Positions 34,467 to 48,400 of a stretch of DNA of 64,000 nucleotides are shown one piece after another; the first letter of the stretch is position 1; the number at the start of each line of letters is the position of its first letter. Below the pieces are notes generated by a model. It searched no databases. It was not told where the DNA came from and saw only the letters and a program-made list of their open reading frames with translations. The DNA comes from Haliclystus octoradiatus. Lineage: Eukaryota > Cnidaria > Staurozoa > Stauromedusae > Haliclystidae. The stretch lies in NCBI GenBank assembly GCA_916610825.1, contig OU744451.1, positions 12,983,520-13,047,519 on the forward strand, read 5' to 3'. A program made the translations under genes and the position numbers.

Positions 34467-36215
34467 ACTTTACACATCAAACTACTTATAAATTCAAACA
34501 TATCGATACAAACAATTCAAACATATTGCTTCTATAGTATTCACGAACAGTTGACAAGATTCATGAACAGTTGACAAGGTTCAAAAATAATTCATGAAGT
34601 ACATGAACAGTTCATGAACTTGTAGTGGTTTAATATTATATCTACGTCATTGCATAATCGTCTATTATTTATCCTTTTCTGTAAAGCTATATGTGTGTAC
34701 ATTGTACAATCTACATGTAAATTTGCACTGTTCACCTGCCAATATTTTTAAATTTTTAAATTTTTATTAAATTTGAATTATAATATATATATTATATAGC
34801 CAATATAGCCAATATAGAGAGAGGAAATTTACGCCATTTATCGAATTTTGAAAATAACATTATCAGATTCGTTCAAAATTTTCTTAACATGATTTTGGAA
34901 AGCACAAATTCTGATTAGAAAGACGAATATAAAACTTCAAAAAGGACTGCGGAGTGTAACCAAGTCATTATCTAAAATTTTTATGAAGTCATCCCTCATA
35001 TCGTCGTAGCCATTAGATCTATACTTATATTGCTGTCATTCATTTGCTTGAATAATTTTAATGTAGTTTACTATAATCCTCAATAAGACCTAGCCTATGT
35101 TAGGAATATTGCAGCTGGTATGCACTTCCTATGAAATATTGCATTGGCTATGCCCTGACTGTAATATCACAACCTGCACAACCTGCTAGAGCAGCCTACA
35201 AAGTCTTGTCGAATTACTTGGACTCTGCGAGGGAGAGTACAGTACATGCCATACAATGTATACACATACAAGTGAGCCTGTTCGTGTAGTTGTTTCTACA
35301 ATATAGCAAGAGCAGATGCTGTATGATGGATATGGTTCACAATCACAACCTTTGCAACCTAGAAATTGGTCTACATTAAAAACGAAAAAGATACGAATAG
35401 GCACCAGCGAGATCCTTACGAATCATTTCCAATGTATTAAATGTATCTTCATTTTGTGTTACAAAACGGCAGTTTCATCCATAGCAGTAATTAAATATAT
35501 CAAAAAGTGTACTTGCGTAAAGGCAACCGTAACCCAGACATTTTCACTAATCCGATTTTCTGGTCGCTACGCATGAGCACAACAAAAGCAGTTTCAACAA
35601 AAAGGGCTGGGGCAAGTTTTAGTTGCCGTGGTAACATCGCAAGCTAAACAACATTGACTGTGTAGATAACTGAATTTTTTATTTTCAAAATTGTTTTCAA
35701 CTGAATAATAACATAATTCATTAACAATAATAATACATGATTTAAATAACACAAGATTTTTTGGCATACAGGAAATATGTTTTCTGATATTTAATAGATG
35801 CAATTCGTATTGATCTGGAGTTTGAATAATTAGTTGAGGTTGAGGGATCCAACAGTACGACTATTAGTTCAATGTCATTAAGAATTAAGTATTTCAAGAC
35901 ATGAAGTTTCAGAGTGTATCTACAGCTAGGAGCTAGTGAATAAAGTTTGTGTAGAAATACCAAACACAAAGTAAACTAAAATTGATACTTCATTTTATAT
36001 ACCAAAGCAATAATTCAATATTTACATTAAACCAACTAAATTTATATCATATCTTCACTTCCATAAAATCTTTTCTGCTTTATATGATCTCTCTAACTTC
36101 TTCCTGTCACACTTCCTTTTTCTCCTTCAATGCACATTCATCATTCTCAATTATTGTATATACTTTTATATTATTCTATTCCCTATTATTCTATTACAGT
36201 CATTACAGTTTGTAA
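34467..36215. other. Intergenic region upstream of SMC6
   Basis: Holds a degenerate GTTCATGAAC cluster at about 34545-34620 (cacgaacagttgacaagatt, gttcatgaact). Otherwise AT-rich DNA with only short, non-gene-like open frames. A 5' exon of the CEP126-like gene could lie here but none was recognised. Confidence 0.4.
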
Positions 36216-36436
36216 GTTTGAACCTTGAACGGTTTGAGCTTTGAGCATGGTTTGCATGTGGAAATAGGACTGGGTCTCAGAGATATCACAGCCGCCATAC
36301 TTATGGCGCGAAATCGTCTAACACGCGACTATCCTATTTCTAGATAGACAGGCAAGAAAGTAGGCATTCGCTAAGCTTTTCTGCTACTATAAACTGGTTT
36401 ATCAGTAGCTTTTGCTGCAAGTAAAACTATTTAGCT
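36216..36436 (+). promoter_or_regulatory. Putative SMC6 promoter / 5' UTR region
   Basis: About 220 bp directly upstream of the SMC6 ATG, less AT-rich than the flanking DNA (contains gcgcgaaat and acgcgact). There is no clear TATA box. Assigned by position only. Confidence 0.3.
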
Positions 36437-39400
36437 ATGAGTAAGCGTAATAGAAGTGCAAATGCTGACCACGAGGTCGAAGACGTCGAATCTGAGCAGC
36501 CTGCCAGCCAAAAACGAAGAATCGCGACAGACAGACAAAATGACGAACAGGAAGATAGAGGCCCAGAAACGCCAGAAACTAGGGATTTTAATATCGGTGT
36601 AAGTAAATCCCTGCTTGACCAAGTATATTTTGTGTGTTTTATTGTCGATTCCTCTACTATCGAGATCAGTATTTTACTATCTATGCCAATGTGTTTGGTA
36701 TTTCAGGAAGAAGCTGAGGTTGGCATCATCGAGAAAGTGACACTAACAAATTTCATGTGTCATTCGTATCTTGAAATTGCCTTCGGGTCGAACGTTAACT
36801 TTGTCATCGGAAGGAATGGAAGTGAGTTTGTTCGTTCTATCAAACAGATAATATCGATAGTAACAATTGCCTTGGCATTTAATTAAGTTGTATAAAAGCC
36901 TTGACGTGTTTGTCACCTTCCAAATCTTTTGAGTCTGCTGATTAGTGTGGTATTTTTGTCCTTTAATTTCTTTGAGTGGTTAATATTCTTGCAATTAAAA
37001 TTTCGTTTTAAATGAAAGTATTCATTTAACCTTGCTCATGTATATTACTTATCAACGCTTATGTTAAACAAAAGTAATTGAGACAACATCGCCCTATCAA
37101 ATGTACCCGTAGCACTCCTCTAGAAATAGAGCCAGTCTGCATTCTTTGTATAAATCGGGGAAATCAATCGGGGAAGATCTTCCCCGCGCATTTTGAGAGG
37201 ACTTTATCTGCGATCGCGCAATCGGGTCAAAATGACGTTAAAACCCGCAATAATTTAACTCTCAGAAAACTAAAACGCGCATTTCATTCAAACAACAGTC
37301 ATCCGCGAAATATTTGTAAATAAATCAATTTTATTGCAAAAATCATGTCAGGTTTTTGCAACTTGAACAAACAATAAATGTAGTATTTTTTCGCGGAAAC
37401 TTTAATACGCCGTAAAAGGGAAACCATGTCAACAAACTCTTGCTCAAATTCTGAGGCAACAACAAATAGAATTGAAAGTTATTGACATGTGGAAGTAGCG
37501 GCACTTTTGAAACTGAATATCTCACACCATTTATTGTGAGCAACGCTTGAATGAGCATTGCGTGTTTCGTGTTCAACAATCGGCCAGAGACTCATTTATT
37601 ATTTATCACGAGGAAACAGTTTATAAAATGAATACCATTCTGATAATAATACATTACAGTTTATTGCTGCAAGGTTTGTAAATAAGACACAATGAAAGTA
37701 GTAGAAACCATAGTTGTGATGGCTGATTTCTTTAAAATTTTCGCTCCCTCTGCTTGCGTGTGGTGTCATGTATTTCATTTTTGTATGCTAACATCAATCA
37801 TATAACTTAAGCACATTGCTTGTCACAATCTGTTCCATGTTTGCATTAAAATCAGACAACAAAGGTTTAATCATTGAAATACAACACCAGAATAAACAAA
37901 AGTAGCCAAAACATGTCTGCTTCTTCGAAAAAATCATTTTACTCGTTTATAAATCAATCAATCATTTTCAATTCATAACCTCCACAAATTGTACGGCACG
38001 TTTACCACATTATTTGTCAAATCTGGTTCATGTTTACTTACATTTTAAAATCGAATAACAGAATTCCCACTGCAAACTGAACGTAAAACTACAAAACATG
38101 AAACACTGAGACATGAAACTGTTGAAAAACGTGATAAACATATTGTATGACGTCATCCACAATTTTTTGTGTGGAATTTTCAGTCAAACCGCGCAATTTT
38201 TACGATCGATCTTTTCTTCCCTGCTCATTTACAAAGAATGCAATCTGGAAATAGAGGAGTGGCTCTTTCTCGCAGAGAGCAATGATGTTAGTGACTCTTT
38301 ATTAATCTCAGTTGCGACATTGTAGATCAATAAGCTTCAACAGCTTCTGGGAGAAGAACCTAGAAATGGCCCTGATTCAAATACAAAAGATACGGGATAA
38401 TCACAGTTCACACTATAACAATTCGCCAGGTACAATTCAGAGGTGGCATGGTTAGTGTTTTCTTGCCCACTGCTTTCACTAAGAATTTGAAATTTTGTCT
38501 ATGAAATAGAATCAGTGCGAAAAAGAAGAAAGCTCACACAAAGAAAACATGCATCCAGAAACAAAACGATTTCACACCTTTCAACAACAAATGTTGCCTT
38601 TTTGGATCTCTGTATTTACTATATTACAAGGAGGGAATTCAAAATCGCACCTTTACAGACATAAGATTTGCATTTGATAAGACTTATGCATTCAGAAGAC
38701 AGAAATATTTTCTGTATTCAGCAGTGATATAAACTTGTACAATAATTTAATTCAGACTTGTGACATGGGTTGGCAATAATTATCACCAAACGTTATGACA
38801 GTTGAACAGAGCAGGGATCACAATTAAAGATTGATAAATTTTTCAATAGCGGATGATCGCACTAGCCAATTATTGTCAGATCAATCATATCATCCCTCTC
38901 CCTAAGACCTGCACCCCCAAAACACAGTAAACTGAGGTTTCATTGATGAAAACATTTGGGAGTCTTCATATTACATTTCTTTAATCCTCTACAGCCTAGC
39001 CTTCAACTATGCACCCATACATTTTGATTCCCAAGAAAGAAAGGGTGTGTTGAAGTAGGCGGTACTCATCCCAACTGATTTGTGTAAGCCAAATCTGAGT
39101 CACACCCCTATAGTAGTAGATTGATAGTGTAGATAGTAGGACGGTGGCAAATTATTTTTGTTTTGTTGTTGCAGGTGGAAAGAGTGCCATCATGACAGCT
39201 GTGCTGGTTGGACTGGGTGCAAAGGCAGCAATAACTAGTAGAGGAAATTCTATTAAGCATTTTATCAAGGATTCATGCAGGTAGCCAACATCCCATCAAT
39301 GTAGAGTTTATAGGGGCCACTGTTCTCCATTTCCTGTTTAGTAAATTTATAATCTGATCAAACCAAATCTCTATATTACCATTGCACTAGCTAATACCCC

Positions 39401-42400
39401 ACATCAATGCTCAACAAAATGGGTACCACTAGTTGCAGGCATTTCTGGGAGCAATAGAATTACTGCAAGAGCAACTATGAAAATTGACAAATTTCTACAT
39501 TTTGAGTGACTATTACAGACTTTTCTTGATTGTGACTGTTATAAATTCTGCGTAAATTTCAATCAATTCTATTCTCACTAAATTAATGTCCTTTCATAAA
39601 TCAGTAACCTATGCAACTTGCAGACACTTTGAGAGTTGAAATATATTCTGTAGACCCCTGCCCCACATCTTGCAGGAGCATCATCAAATGACATACCATT
39701 CATAACGCTCTCAGCTGCATGGTGCTCATTTCAAGTCTAATAAGTATTTCAGACGATATCAGCCTCCGAAAAACTCTTCTGCTTCTGGAGAAGTATTCTT
39801 TCTCAGAACAATGAAGGCAAATGTCTACCACTGATCGCTAACATGTCCTTCAGATCAATCTCGACAAATTTCACTGACTTTGTTTTCAAGTTGCAGCTGT
39901 GCTTGGCTCAATAGCTCTTTGTTCATATGACTGCAAGGTAGAATTGATGTATAAAATATAGAACCATAGTCCATAGACCATCATATCTGAAGTATGGTGT
40001 GTGTCATCTAAATGTAAGACTATGGTAGATATGAGAGAGCCATAAACGACACAGTGATTGATTCAAGTAAATATATTACACACAGTGCACGCTCTTGAAA
40101 TAACTAGAACATACACTCATCCCCTTACTTGTGTTTTTGATCGATAGATCTCTTTTTTTAAAATTTGTTCAAATAGACATTAAACACATTATTATCAAAA
40201 TTGGGGCAAATCTAGAGAAATGGTATTTGCAAAAACATCTTTCATAAACAACCTTTAACGGAAAAGGAATGCTTACAAAAACCAAAATAAATCACTAGAA
40301 CAATTTTTTGGGTAATTCCGAGTATCTATTCCGGGAACCTGGTTGAGTCGTTTCCCACTGTTGCGATGCTCTATTCCGTGGCAATGACTTGTCCATGTAT
40401 TTAAGTTGGCATTGTGACTGTAGATAATTCATCACTACTATATATTTATTCAGTTATGCAATTGTTGCTATCAAATTGAGGAATCGTGGATCTGATGCAT
40501 ACAAAGAAGAAGTGTATGGTGATTCAATCACTATTGAGAGAAAGATCAGTCGTGATGGTGCCAATTCATACAAACTCAAAGCAACTGATGGTAAAATAAT
40601 CCTTTGTTTATATTTTGTCTCTAACTCTAACAAACTCTAATCACTTTCATTTTCTACCAGGCTAGAGCAAATTCAGAAGAAATTTGATTTTTTTTTTATT
40701 TATTATTCAAACATCAACAAAAAAATTTAGAAGGAAATGTTGAAAGGCCTTTAGAATTCTAGAAGGCTGGATGTTTTGTTGAACACTGTTTAAACAATAA
40801 AATGTATTGATCTTGAAATGGGCAGTGCTCCTTTTCCCTTGTCTTATCTTAGCCTTTGTTGTGATTTCTTTCACATTCTTTATTATTGAAGTTCAACTAT
40901 TGATTTTGCTAGATTTGAGTGCAGAGACCCTCTTTTACTATATGGATTCAATGCCTACTATGATATAGGCAGTATTTAAAAGGACTTTGTTAGAGCAATA
41001 CCATGGGAATTGATGAATGTTACATCGAGCTGATTAGGTTATAGGGAGGCTATTCGAACAAAATGCCAACTATGAAAAATCAAAACAAATTTTGTTTGTG
41101 AGCGATGCTATCACTTTTGTTTACAAACAATAACCATTGTTTTTGTAAACAATATGATTATTCAAATACTATTTGAATATTAAAAATCTCAAAATCTGAA
41201 GATTGGAATAGCGATGTGGGCGTCGAATAGCATGCCTATTTGGTTACTGTTTTTAACTTACTGTGTAACTATCCTGTGTGGTGATTGCTAAATTATTACA
41301 TTTGTCTTACTTCTGCTTTGTTTTGCTACGAAAAAAGTAATATTTCTAAAGCATCAAATATATAGACATTAGAGGCATGGTCAGATGAGATTTTCCAAAA
41401 ATTGAGAAAGGGTACAAACTATCTGAAATACAATCATAATTTAATGATTGAAAATTATTCCGATCCGATAATTTTTCTCATAAATCAGAAGAAATCAAAC
41501 AATTTTGATCTGTGAAAACAAACATAATTTGTCCAGTTTTGAATGATTTTGAATGTTGCAATTTGACTGTTAAGTCTGTTATCAAATGTGATTATTGCAA
41601 CCTATGCCACTACAGTTTTTAATCGCCACAATGGCCATGACATTTTGTTGAATAAATCAAGTAACTGTTCTTAAAAATGATAAAACTACAAAACAATGTA
41701 GAAATGTTCTCAAAATCCTATTTAATCAAAAAGAAATACGTCAATCCAATCTGATTGCTGAAATTTAATCCAATCGGAAGTTGTAGGTAGCAGTAGTCAG
41801 TAATCTACTTGACGATAATCCCTACAAGTATCAATGTGTTGAAATGTGTGATCTTTTTCTTTAGGAAAAGTTTATTCAACAAAGAAAGATGAACTGATTA
41901 TCATTTTGGACCGTTTTAACATCCAGGTAAATGTTTATGGAATTACATGTTGCTGACTCTCTTGATCATTTGTTCAGTAACCAGGGTTGGGAGTAACTAT
42001 TACAAAAGTAATGATGTTACTTGTAATTATTACCTCTGCTTGTAAATTGCAAATTTTTTTTAAAAGTAGCTTCTACTTTTAACAGGTTACTATTTTGGTT
42101 GAAAATTGAGTAACGATTAATGTTTGCTTACTACTTTTGGTCTTTACTTATAGATGTTTCGCTTTACCTTTACATAGGAGACCTGTAAATAGATTCATTG
42201 CAGCGCTTCCGTTTTATTTCCATCGTTATTTTGTAAAAGCGTTTGCATAGCTTGTCGTTTTATTTGACACCTTCTATTGTTATAATGTGAAAAGGTCATC
42301 ACATTAGCGTTGACGATGAAAACATGTGAGCATGGCTGAAAGAATAATTTTGTTTATAATTTTGTGTTGCAATTAGATTTAAGTTTCTAGTAAACTGTTT

Positions 42401-45400
42401 TTGATAAAATAAGGTTGGTTTGATATTCTCAGTTGATGTAGGGGAGTTCATTTTCCCTGTTTCTGATCATGAATCATTTCAAGTCTGGAATGATTTTCCC
42501 ATTAGGCCATCAGTTTCTTCTTTGTTTGGATACCTAGTTGATCGTCAGCTTTTGAAATTATGAACTTAGGATATACTATAGCCCATACTATAAATAGCTA
42601 ATATTATAGACAGATCAGACAGTCTCTAAATGAGCACGCATCTGAACAGCAATTGACTTGTTATTGTATTCATATCTTACGATGTTCTAGACCTTCAAAT
42701 ACTTGATTTGTTGTTTTAAGATAATAATGAAGATATATGAAATTGAATTTTAATCTAAATCTGAGTCACACTCCTGTTGGGGTATTTACCGCTGGCAACA
42801 TAGATTTTGATAGTATTGTGTTGAACAGATGATGTTAATATTTAAGAGCATTATAATCTGTGCTCGTTTTACCCCCAACATCTTTTTATTCTCGTATCAG
42901 ATTATCATCAGAAGTTATAAATAAAAGTAACTTCTATAAGTAACTAGCTAGTTAGCCTACTTTTCTGCCAAAGTAACAACAACTGGAGCTAGAAACTCCA
43001 TTACTGACCTATTAGTAACCTACTAGTACTGTATAACATTCAGAGCAGTCAAAATAGTGTATTGTTGCATGTAATGTTACGTAATACCATATTGTTGTGT
43101 GATAATTTTAAGAAGACATCAACATTTATCTTTGTATCAGATCGACAACCCAATATCGGTACTTAACCAAGACACCAGCAGATCCTTTCTGAATACATCA
43201 GATGCAAAGACCAAATATCAGGTAATTAAGGTGTATTAAGTGAGCAAACAGATAATCAAAACATATGGTCATTCAGTTTATGTGCCCTCATACGGACACG
43301 CTGGGTGCGTAATTAGACATGAAAGAGGCTTGAAAAATCATTCACCGTTAAACAAATGATTTTGGCTTCAATGAGTGTCTCATAGTACCCAAAGTGTTTG
43401 AATCAGAGTACGTAACACCGATGACTGTTTTCTATCTGTTTTATAAAATATATAAACTGTTTACTTCGACATTAAAAAGCTTAAAATAATGACCACATGT
43501 TAATTCTCCTGGAATGATATCATTGTAGAGACTTGAACGAGAATTTTCAATAGAAACACGCTGCTCTTTTTGAAAAAAGCTACAAATTATAAAACTGGAG
43601 CAGTATCACATTCAATGATTTTATAAATAAATATAGCCCTTCCATGTGTCTAAAAAGATTTCTAGGATTAATATCCATGGCAATTCCTACCTGTCTTTGT
43701 TATAAGCCTGTGATGTAAAAATATATTATTAATTCTACCTTATTGGCATTTAGTTAATTGTTATTCTTACTCCAATAACCTACCTATCCAACTAAGATGC
43801 AACATCTAGCAAACTAACAATATCACACTGGGCCATTTTGATTTGTTTAAGAAGAAAAGTCAATCTGATAAAATTTAAACTGTAAAATAATTCTTGAGAA
43901 TTGAACTAAGTAATATAATTACTGATGGTATATGTTGTTTCTTTTCAATAGTTTTTCCTTAAAGCAACTCAACTTGAAGAAATGAGCCAAGATTATCAAG
44001 GTGTTATTCAGCGGAAATCACAAATAGATTCTTTGTTAAAGAGAAAGCAGGAGGTAACCATTTGCCTTAAATTGCTGCAATTCGCAAGGCGCAGTCACAT
44101 GATCAATATCAACACACAGCTGGAAGTCTTAGTGAAGCACCAAACACTTCTAGTACAAACCTTTGCTAAATATAATTTTGTAATCTTTTTCCTGTTTCTA
44201 TGACCATTTTACATGCATTTGATTGAGCTAAGAAGGGTTTGACCGTAAAATGCTGTCCTGCTGTGATTCTATTGTTTGATTGGTTCGAGTGCAGGCCGTT
44301 GCGCCGAAAGTCTGTTGCGCCGAAAGTCCGTTGCGCGGAATGGTCGTTGCGTCAAGACCAATACGCCGAAAGTCAGTTGCGCCGAAAAGCGATGCGCCGA
44401 ATGGTCGTTGCGCCGAAAGGCCGATACGCTGAATCACACTGCACCAATAGCCCGTTCGTCACGGTGGTTATCACGGATCGATATAAAGAATCTTTATGAT
44501 CTTTATGCAGAAATACTTGGAAGCCAGATAGCCTGGATGCAGACTAAAGCGTAACGTTTTCAAGGGAAAAAACGTTTTCAGTCTATATGGCAGATGTTTC
44601 CTTTGTTATTATATATTTTTTATAAATTTGTTATAAATGTTAAGTTGTCCACACTTGTAGGTATAGTGCTCAATGATAAATATCAGAGCTTTAATAGATA
44701 AATAAAATGAGTCAAATAAGAGACATCCTGTTCTCCCTACTCCGAGTTTCACGCCATATGGTGATCATCAGGCAAGTATCTTACAATTAGTAGCTCTTTT
44801 ATGACTCATTTTATTTATCTAATTTTTTGTTAAAATTTTATTGAAATTTTTGAATGCTTATTACACAATGAACTACAAAATAAATTACAAGCATCAGGTT
44901 GAATTTAAAGCTAATCCATCAATGTAGTGCGTCTAGAACATTGCAGGTGCATACACTCATGAGAAATCAGCTCCAATTCAAGAAAACACTGGACTAGCTA
45001 TTGTTTATGATTGATTATTATTTATGAAATCTACTTTTAAATTTGCGCTATTTCCATTTTATGTAAGGCGGGGATTCACGATGCCATTTTTGATGCAATT
45101 GACTTGAAACACATATCAATGGATTCGTTATTAACCAGAGGCGTACATGGCCGGCTTCATTTCTTAAATAAATACATCGAAGTTGATAAAAACCAATCAA
45201 AACTGTTTCCATTTTCAACAACAATGCTTTCTCAGACTGAAGCGCTAACTAAGCAGTTTCGCACTTGAATGACTTTCTATTGTCTCTGAGCAACAGTGCA
45301 GATCGATCTTTTGTTTCCTGTATGGTCATGCGTCAGAATGGAAATTATATAATCAATGTTTTTTGAAAATTATATATAAACTGTTCGGATAGGAACGATA

Positions 45401-48400
45401 TCACATTTGTAAACAAACCCATGCTGGGGAAATTCTTATTTATTCAACATAGTCTCACATGTCTACTGATAATGATAGCCGGCAATTTTACTGCAATGAA
45501 AAGACATTAATATAGAAAACAATATACATACAAACTTCCTCTTCATCATCGACAACAAATTATTATTATTTATTATTATATATGAGCGATCGCATATATA
45601 GATTTAACGAGGATTCAAATGCGATGAAACTCGATTGAACAGTTTGATGGGATCAGTGTATTTAACTAAAAAATGTAAACAATAATAAATAGTTTTTTCT
45701 TTCGGGAAAGTGGGATTGAATTAATTATTGAATAATCAAATCGATGGATTTATAAATGTTGCCATGATGTGAGTGTTGTTTTACAATGTTTAGTGATGAA
45801 GCTAAATAAAATGCAGACAAACCCGGGAGTTGTAAAAATGGCCCTATTTATATAATCAATTCAAATGTGAATATTGCTTCACTTTCGAGAGTCGGCGAGT
45901 CGTTTACACAGGACTATGTAATAATCTACTTTTAAATAAAACCAGTAATCATGCTATTAAAGATATGACTGTTTCATGCGTATGAAGCTGAATTAGGGTC
46001 AAACTCGATTCACACGGCGATGACATATTTCACATGGTGATGATGTGTTTTCACATGGCGATGATTTATCCTGAATCAGTGTAGTGTTCAAGCAAAATCA
46101 CCCCCTTGGTACTGTGGCAACGAAATGGCATTATTTTGCACGTTGTTTAGTGTTTTAAAAGTAGATAAAATTGGAAAGGTATTTAGCTAGCATGATTATC
46201 GACACCACCTTGCCTATATGACTTGGAATATGTAGAAAGTACTGTTCATGGCTGAAATAATTGATGAAATAAGATGTAAAGAAGTAATAAATAGTTTTCC
46301 CATTCTATATACTTATTCAAAAGTCACTTGAATCAAATGTTGAATAAACACGTTATGAGTAGTGAACAATTATTAGTATTTCTCCGGGCTATGCCGGTGT
46401 TGTATAGGTGAAACACAATTTAACCTTAGCCCCCGACAAATTGTTACCTTGCAACTTGAACTTTATGACATTCAGTATGATACTCGGGTTTGTGATGTTT
46501 CGTGGGTTTTTTGGTTTCTTGAATTTTTTGGCTATGGCTACTACTTCCACGTGCTTTGGGATAAACTAGATAGTACCAAATTTTGTAAATTTCTCAATTA
46601 AATTGCGGCTTCGATCGGCTTTTCTACATAGATTTGTTCATGCATTTATTTTGAGCCAGTTAAACCAGATGATTCACAACTCAATATAAGCATGCATTTG
46701 CATGCAACTCGAAGTCTAGTATATTAAATAAGCAACTTTATTTGTAATATTGAATTATCCCCCAAGTTCTCTCAAATCATATTCTCTCAAAACTAGCGCT
46801 TTTGCATTACATTGTATTTTCATAAATAATAATAAATTTCCTTAATCATATAATATATGATAATAAAGATTGGTTTATTACTTTTAGCAGATACAAAATA
46901 GGTAGCTATAAAATACTTTATTGTTTAGTAGTGGTGTGGTAATAATGGTAATTAATATAGTTATCATCAACATAGATACTGGTAAACTTTTTCAAATGGG
47001 CACTTTATGGTTTTCTCGGAACATTTAATTTTAGGCATCTTTTTATTTTAATATTCTAATTTGCAAGATAATGAAATAAAGGGGGGCCACAATGAAGGCC
47101 AATGTGGCGATGAAATGCGTCACATGGCCTAAATACAAAAATGCAGTACTGTCAAACTAAATTACTATATCCAAGTGGTCTTTATATACAGTGGAGGTGA
47201 CGCGAATTTTTTTTTCCGCGACAGTCAGCGCATCATCGATAGTCAGGCGCATCATTTCTTGTGCGTTTTACATCAGTAAACGACTCTCTCCCAGGCTATC
47301 AAATAAATATCTTAGTGAATTTGAGCGCGATTACACATAATTTTGAAGTTTGTAAGTTTTATAGCACATTGTTGAAGTTTAAGCTAATAATTATGGGTGA
47401 TCTTAGTAACGACTTGAAATGTGTCGGGTGCAAAGGAGCAATCACTGCTGCTCATGTATGTGAAAAATGTAAGGAGCCTGTGCATACATTATGCGGGAGT
47501 AGAAAAGACGGAGAAGAAGGATACGGGGTGGCACTAATATGCAATAACTGTAATGACAAAGAAGAAGAGCCGAAAATTGCTGAAAATATATCAACAACAG
47601 CCGGGCAATCGAAAAAGATCACGGGATACCATGCTTTTTTGAAGAAGGCTTCTGTAAGTAAAAACTTTTATACTTACCTGCGTAATAGTTTTTGTGTAAA
47701 AATGTTATTGTTGGGTTAACGTTATTGTTTGACATGGTTTTAGAACTTTTAGTGCATCTCTATCATGGTTGTAGACTGTATTCAGGCCTATTTGAATGTA
47801 TTGTCCTATTAAAACTCTGTATTTTTCTCATAAGCATAATGATATATGTTTACTTACTGTACCTTACAGGGAATTATCACTGACAAAATTCCTGATGCAG
47901 ATCTCTCAACAATCAGTCACAATGCTTCATTGATGTGGCAAATGTCCGACCCTGAAGTCCGAAAGGTGAGTTTATTTCAATATATTCTAGTCATAAGTAA
48001 GTCACTCTACTAGCTTAGGGTAGCCTAAGCTACAAATTTTTTGATTCTATAAGAGAGAACACCCTTTATAGGAGCACAAACCTGAAGAAATGTCCAAGGT
48101 TAAGAACAAATATATTTATTGTTTTCAATTGTAGGCCTACTGTATCCAGGTACCAGGTTCAGTAGTTGTGTATTGCTGTTTCGAATTAGTATGACCACTA
48201 GTAATTATAATCACACAATCAAAACAAAAACACGTTATGTAAACCTTTCAAGGCATAGTACACATATTTTAATAGCTGTATAGCATACAATTAAAATAGA
48301 TATAGCATGAGCCTGTTATCAAGAAAATAAGAAACGATTAAATTTTCCAATGCAATCATTTCTAAGAACACATAGTATCATGTAAATTTCCACACCTTAT

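Noticed and set aside
36986..37330. Possible extra SMC6 exon at 37078-37323
   Set aside because: The exons at 36707-36821 and 39175-39280 join directly to make GRNGSGKSA, so nothing is missing between them.
44228..44554. Overlapping open frames on both strands
   Set aside because: They read through the GCGCCGAAAG array; Arg/Ala-rich repeats with no gene features.
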